From: Miltoncostaea oceani
GTDB lineage: Bacteria; Actinomycetota; Thermoleophilia; Miltoncostaeales; Miltoncostaeaceae
Length of the DNA stretch: 64,000 nucleotides
Reading direction: 5' to 3'
Assembly: GCF_018141545.1 (NCBI RefSeq)
Contig: NZ_CP064357.1
Location: 248,001 to 312,000 of the forward strand
Shown piece after piece: positions 43,723-51,553 of the stretch. A program made the position numbers and the translations under genes. Position 1 is the stretch's first letter, and every line of letters begins with the position of its first letter. The notes below the pieces were generated by a model. The model saw only the letters and a program-made list of their open reading frames with translations. It did not search any database and was not told the DNA's origin.

Positions 43723-44715
43723 ATGGGACGAGGCAGAGGACAAGCACCTGGGCGCGGAGTGGCTTCGACACTCGCGCGCGGCAACCGCGAGGGCAGGAGC
43801 GTGGCCGCCAGCTCCGGGCCGAGCGCGGCCGAGAAGGCCGAGCGAAAGCGCGAGCGGATCCGAAAGCGCGTCTCCGAGGCGCAGGACCGCATCAGCTCAG
43901 GGGTCGAGGAGATCCGCGACTCCGCGGCCTTCCGTGCCTATCTGACCTCCCTGGCGCGCTTCCACCGCTACTCGGCCTTCAACAACTTCCTGATCCACTC
44001 ACAGATGCCCGGCGCGACACGTGTGGCCTCCGAGTCCGCCTGGAAGGCGCTCGGCCGCACCATCACCGCCGATCAGGCACGCCACCCCATCCGGATCCTC
44101 GCGCCGTCCTTCTTCGTCACCACCGAGCGGGATGAGGAGACCGGCGAGGAGCGCAAGGTCCGGATGCGCAACCCGCACCGGTTCGTGACCGCCAACGTCT
44201 ACGACCTCGCCCAGACCGAGGGCAAGGACCTGCCCGAGGACGGGCCCGCGGGGCTCTCCGGGACCTCTGACGAGGCCGAGGACCTGGTCGTGACGATCGC
44301 CAACTGGTGCCGCACCGAGAGGATCGGCTTCCAAGCCGTGGAGGGGCTCGGTGGTGAGGGACGCTTCGACGGTCAGACGATCGTCGTGGACAAGGACGCC
44401 GACCACAACCAGCGCGCGCTTCTGTTCGCGCGCGAGGCGGCCCGCGCGGCGCTGACGCGCGATCGCGAGCTGTTCGCCGGCCTCAACACGATCGAGCGCG
44501 AGCTGTCGGTGCAGGGAGCTGCCTTCGCGATCGCCGAGGGATGCGGCCTCGACACCTCGAGCGTCAGCTTCCCGGCGATGGCGCGCATCTCCGCCGCCGG
44601 CAGCGCGATCACCCGCGATGAGCGCAAGAGCATCGAGCGTTCGGTGGCGGCGATCCAGAAGATCACCCACAAGGTCCTCGGAGGCGAGGCCGCGGCCATC
44701 GCCGCGGCGGCCTGA
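43723..44715 (+). CDS. ArdC-like antirestriction/ssDNA-binding protein with M-G-R-G-R tag
   Basis: A 330-residue protein opening MGRGRGQAPGRGVAS. About residues 60-160 match the N-terminal domain of ArdC: LARFHRYSAFNNFLIHSQMP, then ATRVASESAWKALGRTI, IRILAPSFF and a following TANVYDLAQTEG. In plasmid ArdC this domain binds single-stranded DNA and protects incoming DNA from restriction. The C-terminal metallopeptidase half of ArdC would have HExxH; here the corresponding region reads NQRALLFAREAARAAL and lacks it, so only the binding role is supported. CATACT lies 6 bases before the ATG. Confidence 0.75.
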   Translation: MGRGRGQAPGRGVASTLARGNREGRSVAASSGPSAAEKAERKRERIRKRVSEAQDRISSGVEEIRDSAAFRAYLTSLARFHRYSAFNNFLIHSQMPGATRVASESAWKALGRTITADQARHPIRILAPSFFVTTERDEETGEERKVRMRNPHRFVTANVYDLAQTEGKDLPEDGPAGLSGTSDEAEDLVVTIANWCRTERIGFQAVEGLGGEGRFDGQTIVVDKDADHNQRALLFAREAARAALTRDRELFAGLNTIERELSVQGAAFAIAEGCGLDTSSVSFPAMARISAAGSAITRDERKSIERSVAAIQKITHKVLGGEAAAIAAAA

Positions 44716-44722
44716 GGCACTG

Positions 44723-45370
44723 ATGGCGCGTGGGCGAAAGGGTCCTGGCGGGCAGCCCGGTGGCTGGCGCGGTTCCCCTGGGGAGCGTCAGCAGCTCGCC
44801 GCGCTCCTGACGCAGCTGCCGGTCCTGCCCCAGCGCGGCCCCCGGCGCGGGTTCATCCTCGCGGCGCCTCCGGGCGCAGGGAAGAGCCACGTCTCGGCCG
44901 CCCTCGAGAGGATCGTCGGCGCCCACGGACTGAACGCCGATCGGCTCCGCCGCCAGATGGGGTGGGGGCCGGCAGACAAGCGGGCCTTCATGGTGGCGTC
45001 CGCGATGGCCCGCCGTCTCGCCGCAGCGGATCAGTCGGTCTGCCTCGACTACAACAGCGCATCCCCTCCGCGCCGGGCGGATGCTGCAAGGGAGCTCGAG
45101 GCGCAGGGCTTCGCTCCGGTCGTCATCTGGGTGGACACTCCCTGGGAGGTGCGGACCGCGCGCCTCGGCGAGCGTGAGCTGAGGACACTCGATCTCCACG
45201 AGGTCGTTGTGCCGGCGGAGATCGCCCGGCGGATGTCCCACGGCTTCATCGCTCCCCAGCCCGGCGAGGAGGCGATCCGGATCGATGGGACGGCTCCGGT
45301 CGAGGAGCAGCTGCGCGATGCGCTCGGTCCTCTCGATGAGAGGCCTGCGCCGCCCACTCGCCCTCTCTGA
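44723..45370 (+). CDS. P-loop kinase-like protein with M-A-R-G-R tag, 215 aa
   Basis: After the tag MARGRKGPGGQPGG the protein has a Walker A motif in ILAAPPGAGKSHVSAALERI and an overall architecture like small nucleoside/polynucleotide or zeta-toxin-type kinases (SVCLDYNSASPPRRADAARE, then VIWVDTPWEVRTARLGERE). The second motif is the usual place for the lid and substrate contacts. It starts 7 bases after the ArdC-like gene and is probably co-transcribed. Substrate unknown. Confidence 0.8.
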   Translation: MARGRKGPGGQPGGWRGSPGERQQLAALLTQLPVLPQRGPRRGFILAAPPGAGKSHVSAALERIVGAHGLNADRLRRQMGWGPADKRAFMVASAMARRLAAADQSVCLDYNSASPPRRADAARELEAQGFAPVVIWVDTPWEVRTARLGERELRTLDLHEVVVPAEIARRMSHGFIAPQPGEEAIRIDGTAPVEEQLRDALGPLDERPAPPTRPL

Positions 45371-45376
45371 GGCCTC

Positions 45377-45598
45377 TCAGGCGCGCGTGATGACGATGAG
45401 GTGACCCGCGCCGGCACGAAAGCGTGCGCAGGGGAGGTGGCTGTCGGCGTGGGAGATCTCGATCAGGAACAGCCCTGACGCGTCGGGCCCCTCGCGGACG
45501 GCGCCGCGAACGCCTGGCGCGACCACCGCGCCAAGCCCGTCGTCGTGGGTTTCCGCTACGGGGACGAGCACCTCGACCAGATCCCCCTCAGAGGGCAT
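45377..45598 (-). CDS. Small protein of unknown function, 73 aa
   Basis: An all-beta-looking protein (DLVEVLVPVAETHDDGLGAV, then GLFLIEISHADSHLPCARF) with one Cys. It follows the lipoprotein gene by 26 bases on the same strand. Ribosome site weak. No family recognised; it converges with the kinase gene. Confidence 0.55.
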   Translation of the reverse strand: MPSEGDLVEVLVPVAETHDDGLGAVVAPGVRGAVREGPDASGLFLIEISHADSHLPCARFRAGAGHLIVITRA

Positions 45599-45624
45599 GG
45601 ACCGGCGTGTGGGTCCCGGGCTGT

Positions 45625-46206
45625 TCACGGTGCCGGGGGCGTCGTGTCCACCGGCGGCGCCTTCTCTCCGGGCTTGCCGGTCGTGATGACCGGCGGCCGC
45701 GGGTCGGCAGGCGGGGCGGGCTCGCTCTCCGGGCGGGGAGCGGAGTCCTCCGGGCCGGCCACCGGAGCGGGGGCGGTCGTGGCCGGCGCGCTCGAACCGC
45801 TGTCCGGGGCGAGGCCGTAGAGGATGCTCAGGCGCGCGAAGCGGTCGATCTCGCACCCATCGGTCCGCCCGACATCGAGGCGGATCGACTCGTCGGCGAT
45901 GGCACCCTCGATGACCATGCGCTCGGGCCCACCCATGATCATGTTGCAGATCTCGGGGGCCGGCTCCTGATCGATGTCCAGGGTCTGCTGGCAGACCACA
46001 GGCTCGCGGGCGCACTCGACCGTCCGTCGTGATGTCGGGGTCTCGCTGTCATCGAGGTAGACCGAGACGACGATCTGACCGGAGTCCTGGACACCGATCC
46101 GCTCGGGTGTGCGCTCCTGCTCGCTTGTCTCCCCGGTGCACCCTCCGACGAGGGTTGCGACCATCACCAGCAGCACTGAGATCCTGACTGACCGGGCTCG
46201 CCTCAT
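45625..46206 (-). CDS. Lipoprotein of unknown function, 193 aa
   Basis: A lipoprotein signal (RRARSVRISVLLVMVATLVGGC with lipobox LVGGC) precedes a 120-residue domain with four Cys (VECAREPVVCQQ and EICNMIMGG, then DGCEIDRF). The C-terminal 60 residues are Pro/Ala/Thr-rich, as for a cell-wall spacer. Start ATG at 46206; an ATG 18 bases earlier is possible. No family recognised. Confidence 0.75.
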   Translation of the reverse strand: MRRARSVRISVLLVMVATLVGGCTGETSEQERTPERIGVQDSGQIVVSVYLDDSETPTSRRTVECAREPVVCQQTLDIDQEPAPEICNMIMGGPERMVIEGAIADESIRLDVGRTDGCEIDRFARLSILYGLAPDSGSSAPATTAPAPVAGPEDSAPRPESEPAPPADPRPPVITTGKPGEKAPPVDTTPPAP

Positions 46207-46292
46207 GACGAGCAGTATGTGCATCGGCGCGCGCGTCGACGCGGATCCTCCGCTCGCTGGCCAGAAGTCGGACACACCCCACAGCGCCTCCC

Positions 46293-46298
46293 TACAGT
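46293..46298 (+). promoter_or_regulatory. Putative -10 box of a leaderless gene
   Basis: TACAGT ends 7 bases before the ATG at 46306. Confidence 0.5.
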
Positions 46299-46305
46299 CA
46301 CGGCC

Positions 46306-46653
46306 ATGGCGCGCGGACGAGGATCGATCAAGAGGGCACTTGCATCACTTCGCCACGGAACGGGCGACACGGTGAGTGTTCACCGCGAGGTGATCCACGG
46401 CGCGACGATCTACGTCCGCGACGACAAGACCCTTCATCGCACCGACGGCCCGGCGGTGATCCACTCCAACGGCACCAAGGAGTGGGTCATCCACGGCAAG
46501 CTCCACCGCACTGACGGTCCGGCGCTCGAGCGTCCCGTCGGTGAGAGCGAGTACTGGCTGAACGGGGTCCGCGTCAGCGCCGAGGAGTGGGAGCGGATGC
46601 GCCGCCATGTCGAGGTGGTGCGCTCTACCGTGCCGAGCGGCCCACCCGCCTGA
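46306..46653 (+). CDS. RTDGPA-repeat protein with M-A-R-G-R tag, 115 aa
   Basis: After MARGRGSIKRALAS the protein contains two copies of the LHRTDGPA motif (DKTLHRTDGPAVIHSNGTKE and GKLHRTDGPALERP) and an ending YWLNGVRVS. This MORN-like short repeat is frequent in phages, plasmids and large DNA viruses, where its role is unknown. It should fold as a small beta sheet. It appears leaderless. Confidence 0.8.
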   Translation: MARGRGSIKRALASLRHGTGDTVSVHREVIHGATIYVRDDKTLHRTDGPAVIHSNGTKEWVIHGKLHRTDGPALERPVGESEYWLNGVRVSAEEWERMRRHVEVVRSTVPSGPPA

Positions 46654-46666
46654 TTCTTTAGGGGCC

Positions 46667-47371
46667 CTATCGTCGGCCGTGGCTGAGGACCTGGCGCACC
46701 GTCCTGCGGAACTCCACCGGCGCGGCGGCGTCAGAGCCCGAACGGTCGCCCAGGTACAGGCTCAGTCGCGCGCGCATCTGATCGTCATCGAGGGCGATCG
46801 TCTCGATCGACGCCCGCTCGAGCTCCATCGTCAGGGAACCGGCGAGCCGCAGAGAGCGCATCATCCGCACGTACTCGTCGTTCCTGGTCTTGTCCCACAT
46901 CTGGTAGTAGCTGTAGGTCGTCGGATAGGCGGGGCCGGCGACATCCTCGGCCAGCGCGATGATGATCGCCGAGGTGCGGTGGGGGCAGGGCGGGGATCCG
47001 CAGGTGCAGAAGACCGAGAGGTGCCCGGGCTGGGCCCCGACGATCGCCAGCGCCTCGTCGTTGAACACGACAACGCGCTCCCCGGTCTGGGTGTGCTCGA
47101 TCTCGTCAACCAGATCGAGACCCGCCGCCGCACGACGTCCGACCACGTATCCCTCGACCAGTGATCCGGAGACGAGGCTCCTCTGGGCGCGTGTGAGCCG
47201 GACGTATGAGCGTGGGTCGTCTCCGCGTTCCTCGTCCAGGAACGCCGTCATCACGGTCAGGTGGGGATCGAGAGGGATCCTCAGCAGTCTCAGGGTCTCC
47301 CGCGCGCTTCGACGCAGCTGAGGAGTGGGGGCAAGTCCCCCGGTGGTTGTCTGTCCGCGCCCTCTCGCCAC
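46667..47371 (-). CDS. SWIM-type zinc-finger protein with M-A-R-G-R tag, 234 aa
   Basis: The tag MARGRGQTTTGG is followed by a helical basic region and, at residues 122-131, FCTCGSPPCPH: Cys122, Cys124, Cys129 and His131 make a SWIM zinc finger (CxCxnCxH), a DNA- or protein-binding site. Downstream is a Tyr-rich segment (YPTTYSYYQMWDKTRNDEYV). No enzymatic motif. GTG start with TAGAGT ending 6 bases upstream, so leaderless. Confidence 0.75.
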   Translation of the reverse strand: MARGRGQTTTGGLAPTPQLRRSARETLRLLRIPLDPHLTVMTAFLDEERGDDPRSYVRLTRAQRSLVSGSLVEGYVVGRRAAAGLDLVDEIEHTQTGERVVVFNDEALAIVGAQPGHLSVFCTCGSPPCPHRTSAIIIALAEDVAGPAYPTTYSYYQMWDKTRNDEYVRMMRSLRLAGSLTMELERASIETIALDDDQMRARLSLYLGDRSGSDAAAPVEFRRTVRQVLSHGRR

Positions 47372-47377
47372 CCTGCG

Positions 47378-47383
47378 ACTCTA
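47378..47383 (-). promoter_or_regulatory. Putative -10 box of the SWIM-protein gene
   Basis: Minus strand TAGAGT, 6 bases before the GTG at 47371. Confidence 0.5.
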
Positions 47384-47502
47384 GGGCGGGGTCTCGCTCC
47401 TCCGGTCTTTCTTGTGCACCCAGGAGGCTGCCCCGCGCGGTCGGCTCACACGCTGAATCGTAACCGGCGACTCGGAGAACCTGCCGATGTCCGAGAAGCA
47501 CC

Positions 47503-47508
47503 TATGTT
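47503..47508 (+). promoter_or_regulatory. Putative -10 box of the NT5C-like gene
   Basis: TATGTT ends 7 bases before the GTG at 47516. Confidence 0.5.
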
Positions 47509-47515
47509 GGTGCGC

Positions 47516-48277
47516 GTGAGCAGGGGGCGCACAACGATGAGAACCACGGTGCCGGCGGGCGGCCGGGCGTCGCCCCGGCACCTGGAGCGACTCGACGCCG
47601 TGGCGTACGGGCAGTGGCAGGAGACGCTGCGCTCGCTTCACGACGAGAGCGCGCTCCACCTCCATCTGCCGCCCCAGGGGCAGCCCGGCCTTCGGTGCGA
47701 TGGTTCGGCGAGCCCGGTGATCGCCCTGGATCTCGATTCGACGGTGTTCCCTCTCATCGACGCGGTCGCGTCGATCCCGGGTAACGAGGACTTCTCGATG
47801 AGCGAGGTCAGCCACTGGGACTACCTGATCGGCCGCTTCGGCGGGATCGCGCCGATGATGGAGCTCCTCGAGGCGGCGATGCATCCTGACCGCAGCCTTC
47901 ACGTGGCTCCGTATGCCGGATGCCGCGAGGTCCTCACCGAGATCATCGAGGCCCACAACGCGCGCCTGGTGGTCATGACCGACCGTCCTCTGCGCTGCGT
48001 CGGGCACACGCGCGAGTACCTCGACCACCACGATCTGCCCTACAGCGCGATCCTCTGTGGCCGGATGTCGGACAAGATCACGATCAGCCGCCTTCTCGGC
48101 GCCAGGACCATCATCGACGACCGCCCGTCCACGCTCGAGGCGGCCCACGCGGCGGGGATGGCCACGCTGACGCTGGCCCATCCCTACAACGCGTCGGTGC
48201 GCTCAGAGCTCGGGATCGCACCGGCGGACGACTGGAACCAGCTGGCGCCCGCTCTCGCGGCGGCCCTGGCGGCCTAG
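47516..48277 (+). CDS. NT5C-like HAD phosphatase with S-R-G-R tag, 253 aa
   Basis: The protein opens (V)SRGRTTMRTTVPAGGR, then has a HAD fold: motif I IALDLDSTVFPL, a VVMTDRPLRC motif II, a SDKITI motif with the conserved Lys, and TIIDDRPSTLEA motif IV. This order is that of 5'(3')-deoxyribonucleotidases (NT5C family), often carried by phages and accessory elements to manage nucleotide pools. The GTG at 47516 is favoured by TATGTT 7 bases upstream. Its stop overlaps the convergent gene at CTAG. Confidence 0.82.
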   Translation: MSRGRTTMRTTVPAGGRASPRHLERLDAVAYGQWQETLRSLHDESALHLHLPPQGQPGLRCDGSASPVIALDLDSTVFPLIDAVASIPGNEDFSMSEVSHWDYLIGRFGGIAPMMELLEAAMHPDRSLHVAPYAGCREVLTEIIEAHNARLVVMTDRPLRCVGHTREYLDHHDLPYSAILCGRMSDKITISRLLGARTIIDDRPSTLEAAHAAGMATLTLAHPYNASVRSELGIAPADDWNQLAPALAAALAA

Positions 48278-48771
48278 GACGCCGAGGTCTCCCCGGCCGG
48301 CGCCGGGATGAGCACGGTCCTCAGGTCCTCGGCGAGCTCCCCCATCAGGGCGTCGGAGAGCGCGAGGTCGAGCTGCCCGCCGTCGATGTCATCGACGATC
48401 AGGCTCCAGTGCGGGGTTCCCGGCTCGGGGGCACGCAGCGACACCGCGGTGGGGATCGCGGTGATCGCCCAGGCGAAGGCAGGGGCGGCCAGGGCGGGCG
48501 TCGGCTCCCAGTGGGGCAGGTCTGCCGGGACGTCCTTGCCGGCGATCGCGATCGCCCCGGCGAGCTCGGTGGCGTGGCCGGCGGCGAGTGGGACGCTGAC
48601 CGCCATGTTCGGCCCGCTCGCGAGCGCGAGGTAGTGGGTCGGCAGCTCATCGGCGGACACGTCCGTGGGGAGCGCCTCCTCGATCTCGACGACGTGGAGT
48701 TCGTACCCGGTGATGTGGAAGGAGAAGGTCTGACGCATGCGGCGAGCATGGACCAGTCGGGATCGGGGCAT
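48274..48771 (-). CDS. Protein of unknown function, 165 aa
   Basis: A short basic start (MPRSRLVHARRMRQTFSFHI) is followed by an acidic alpha/beta protein with no Cys, membrane span or known motif. ATG at 48771 has AGGAG 7 bases upstream; the alternative Met at 48738 has none. It overlaps the convergent NT5C-like stop. Confidence 0.7.
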   Translation of the reverse strand: MPRSRLVHARRMRQTFSFHITGYELHVVEIEEALPTDVSADELPTHYLALASGPNMAVSVPLAAGHATELAGAIAIAGKDVPADLPHWEPTPALAAPAFAWAITAIPTAVSLRAPEPGTPHWSLIVDDIDGGQLDLALSDALMGELAEDLRTVLIPAPAGETSAS

Positions 48772-48848
48772 CCCCAAACTCCTCCCGGCCCCTCGCGCAC
48801 ACGGATAAAGCCCGCTGGTCCGGTGCCGGTCGCCTACGGTTGAGGGCG

Positions 48849-50066
48849 ATGGCGAGAGGTAGATCACACGGCACCACAGGGCGCCCGAGGCACTCCGGAC
48901 CGGCGCTCGATCCCGGTGAGGGACTGGCGCGGCTCATGCGTGGAGCCGTGGACTGCCTGCCTGTGGGGGACCTCGAGCGAAAGCTCGCCCTCGGCCGGCC
49001 GCTGCGGGTCAAGTTCGGGGTCGACCCGACGGCGCCCGACATCCACCTCGGGCACACCGTCCCGCTGCTGAAGCTCCGCGAGTTCCAGGACCAGGGGCAC
49101 ACGGTGGTCCTGATCATCGGCGACTGGACCGCCCGCGTCGGTGACCCGAGCGGCCGGAGCGCGACGCGCCCGCTCATCGACCCCGAGGCCGTCGAGCACA
49201 ACGCTGCCACCTACGCCGACCAGGCCTTCCGGATCCTCGATCCCGAACGCACCGAGGTCCGACGCAACGGCGAGTGGTTCGCCCAGATGGGGCTGTCCGA
49301 GGTCTTCCGGCTCGCCGGCTCGGCGACGGTGAACCAGATCCTCCACCGTAAGGACTTCGCTGAGCGCCTGAAGCGCCAGCAGCCGGTGTCGATGCTCGAG
49401 ATGCTCTACCCGCTGATGCAGGCCTACGACTCAGTGCGGGTCGGATCGGATGTCGAGATCGGAGGGACCGATCAGCTGTTCAACCTGATGATGGCCCGTG
49501 ACCTCCAGGGGCAGTTCGGCGCCGCGGACTCCCAATCGGTCCTGACCATGCCGTTGTTGGTCGGCGTGGACGGCGCTGCGAAGATGAGCAAGTCCCTCGG
49601 GAACCAGATCGGCGTCACCGACGCGCCCGAGGAGCAGTTCGGCCGGGTCATGCGACTCCCGGATGAGGCGATGCCGAGCTGGTTCGAGATTCTCGCCCCC
49701 GACGTCGCGATGCCACCTGACCCCTTGCACGCCAAGCGCGAGCTCGCCCGGTTGATCGTCGCTCGCAGCCACGGTCAGCCGGCGGCGACCGAGGCCCAGT
49801 CGAAGTTCGACCACACGGTCAGCCGGGGGGAGGTCCCCGAGGACGCTCCCTCACTCGTCATGGCAGAGCGCAGAGGTGAGGTGCACCTGCCCGCCCTGAT
49901 CACCGAGCACCTCGGTGTCGCCTCCCGCAACGAGGCGCGCCGCCTGATCGGATCCGGCGCGGTAAGCGTCGACGGCCGCAGGCTCACCGACCTCGACGTC
50001 CCGGCGGCGGACCTGATCGGCGGAACGCTCCGGGTCGGGCGCCGGCGCTACCTGCGCATCGCCTGA
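48849..50066 (+). CDS. tyrS: Tyrosyl-tRNA synthetase with M-A-R-G-R tag
   Basis: A 405-residue class I aminoacyl-tRNA synthetase. HLGH (66-69) is the HIGH motif and KMSKS (245-249) the second signature; the tyrosine pocket has GGTDQLFNLMMARDLQ. The C-terminal 65 residues form an S4 RNA-binding domain (LGVASRNEARRLIGSGAVSV). The first 25 residues, MARGRSHGTTGRPRHSG and beyond, are a basic extension not needed in the family and similar to neighbouring accessory proteins. TACGGT ends 8 bases before the ATG. It overlaps the next gene by one base. Confidence 0.95.
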   Translation: MARGRSHGTTGRPRHSGPALDPGEGLARLMRGAVDCLPVGDLERKLALGRPLRVKFGVDPTAPDIHLGHTVPLLKLREFQDQGHTVVLIIGDWTARVGDPSGRSATRPLIDPEAVEHNAATYADQAFRILDPERTEVRRNGEWFAQMGLSEVFRLAGSATVNQILHRKDFAERLKRQQPVSMLEMLYPLMQAYDSVRVGSDVEIGGTDQLFNLMMARDLQGQFGAADSQSVLTMPLLVGVDGAAKMSKSLGNQIGVTDAPEEQFGRVMRLPDEAMPSWFEILAPDVAMPPDPLHAKRELARLIVARSHGQPAATEAQSKFDHTVSRGEVPEDAPSLVMAERRGEVHLPALITEHLGVASRNEARRLIGSGAVSVDGRRLTDLDVPAADLIGGTLRVGRRRYLRIA

Positions 50067-50776
50067 TGCCTCGAGGCGAAAACCAGGCCCCGCGGGTCGG
50101 CCGGGCCGAGACTTCTGCCCGAATGCCCGCCACGCCCTCCGTCTCCCCGCAGCCGGTCCACGCCCGCGCCCTCTCCGAGCTACTCGATTCCGAGCGACGC
50201 CGGCGCGCCGGGGGTCTCGCCTCCGGGGCGACCTCGCTGGAGCGGATGCTCGAAGCCCGCCGGCGGGAGGACCGACGCGCGCTGCTGCGAGAGCTCGGTG
50301 ACAGCTGCTGGGCGGAGACGACCGCCATCTACCTGCCGATCGCGGCGTCCTTGGGCTTCCTGCCGGCGATGATCCACCGCTTCGACGACCCGGGCACCTC
50401 CGACGCGGAGAGTCTCGAGGTCTGGGTCGATTCATACGGGCTCGTGCTCGTCTTCGACACCTGGCACAGGACCCATGTGAATCAGGCATGGCTCTGGCTG
50501 TCGGTCAGGACTGACGCGACCGGCTCCGAACGCCTTGACCGGATCGGCGCGGGCACCTTCTCCGATGGCTGTTGGAGTGGCCGTGTCCCCGCGGTCGAGG
50601 GGCTCAGCCATTACGTCCGCGAGCTCCGGGGCATCGGGCCCTCGGTCTGGTCCTGGGACTCGCCGCCGCCGGGATTCCACCTCCTCGACAGGAGTGAGCT
50701 CGTCTTCAGCGATGACTCTGACCGGCGTGAGTTGACGTCAGTTCGCGCCCGCCGGTCGCCCCTGTTGGCTGCGTAG
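50066..50776 (+). CDS. Protein of unknown function coupled to tyrS, 236 aa
   Basis: It starts MPRGENQAPRVGRAETSARM, a looser version of the local tag, then a helical Arg-rich region and a C-terminal alpha/beta part with many Trp (VFDTWHRTHVNQAWLWLSVR). No membrane span, no known motif. The ATG overlaps the tyrS stop (TGATG), so it is translated with tyrS. Whether it acts on tyrosylation is unknown. Confidence 0.7.
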   Translation: MPRGENQAPRVGRAETSARMPATPSVSPQPVHARALSELLDSERRRRAGGLASGATSLERMLEARRREDRRALLRELGDSCWAETTAIYLPIAASLGFLPAMIHRFDDPGTSDAESLEVWVDSYGLVLVFDTWHRTHVNQAWLWLSVRTDATGSERLDRIGAGTFSDGCWSGRVPAVEGLSHYVRELRGIGPSVWSWDSPPPGFHLLDRSELVFSDDSDRRELTSVRARRSPLLAA

Positions 50777-50811
50777 CGAAGATCTGCCAGGCGGGGTGCC
50801 GCAGCTTCGTT

Positions 50812-51384
50812 CTATGGCTGGCGTGTGAACGCCTCGAGCGGGATGGACTGGGTCCGGTCCGCTCCGGAGAGGGTCAGGGCAATGTCGGCGCGGTCGACGT
50901 CCAGTTGAGCGACGTTGTTGATGATCGTGACGCTTCGCCCGCCGGCCGCCGCCGTGTCGAAGCCGTCGGGGGCGAGCACGGTGACGCGGGCCGCCCGCGA
51001 TCCGTTCAACGAGCCGAGAGGGATGACACCGCCCGTGGGGATGGCCCTCGGATCCGGGCACGTGCTCCGGACCCCGTCCTCCTCGACCACGGCGAGGCAC
51101 AGCCTGCCCTCGACGCCTTCGCCGGCGAAGATCGGTCCGGCGGGTGTCGTGGTGGCCAGCCGGAGGCTCTCAAGGATGAGGTTCGACACTTCGGGGTCAG
51201 TGATTCCGAGAAGGGGCGTACCTCGCAGATCCGCCGCCGGGCCCTCCAGTACGCCGTAGGAGATCCCGCTGGCGCTCGAGCTGGAATCATCGCCGCTGAC
51301 GAGGACCGCCGAGACGATCACCGCGAGGGTCACAAGCGCGCCGACGGTGAGGTAGAAGAAGCTGGTTCTTGTGTCCGTCGGCAT
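50812..51384 (-). CDS. Membrane-anchored protein with two-Cys domain, 190 aa
   Basis: An N-terminal anchor (FFYLTVGALVTLAVIVSAVLV) follows the ATG, which has GAGG upstream. The outer part contains EGRLCLAVVEEDGVRSTCPDP, the same G-x-x-C-L ... TC/SC-x-x-P arrangement as in the proteins at 6071, 9112 and 11494, then Ser/Thr-rich beta strands. It is divergent from the subtilase-like gene, with a CRP-like palindrome in the gap. Function unknown. Confidence 0.75.
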   Translation of the reverse strand: MPTDTRTSFFYLTVGALVTLAVIVSAVLVSGDDSSSSASGISYGVLEGPAADLRGTPLLGITDPEVSNLILESLRLATTTPAGPIFAGEGVEGRLCLAVVEEDGVRSTCPDPRAIPTGGVIPLGSLNGSRAARVTVLAPDGFDTAAAGGRSVTIINNVAQLDVDRADIALTLSGADRTQSIPLEAFTRQP

Positions 51385-51482
51385 GTCAGTTCCTCGACTG
51401 AGGGTCCGCGTGTAGTACCCTCCGCGTGTCTGGCTAGGCCTACTTAGAACCCCTTCTCCGCCTTCCCAAGCGGATCTGAACG

Positions 51483-51510
51483 TGTGAGATGTTTCACACA
51501 GATGTGAAAC
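51483..51510. promoter_or_regulatory. CRP/FNR-type palindrome between divergent genes
   Basis: TGTGA-N6-TCACA (51483-51498) is an exact match to the CRP consensus, and it overlaps a second perfect inverted repeat, GTTTCACA-CAGA-TGTGAAAC (51491-51510). Actinobacterial CRP-family regulators such as GlxR use this consensus. It lies 44-71 bases before the ATG of the subtilase-like gene and about 100 before that of the divergent gene. Confidence 0.6.
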
Positions 51511-51553
51511 GCAACGCAAGTACTGAGCGGTTAGCAGGTGCTGTACGCGCTAT

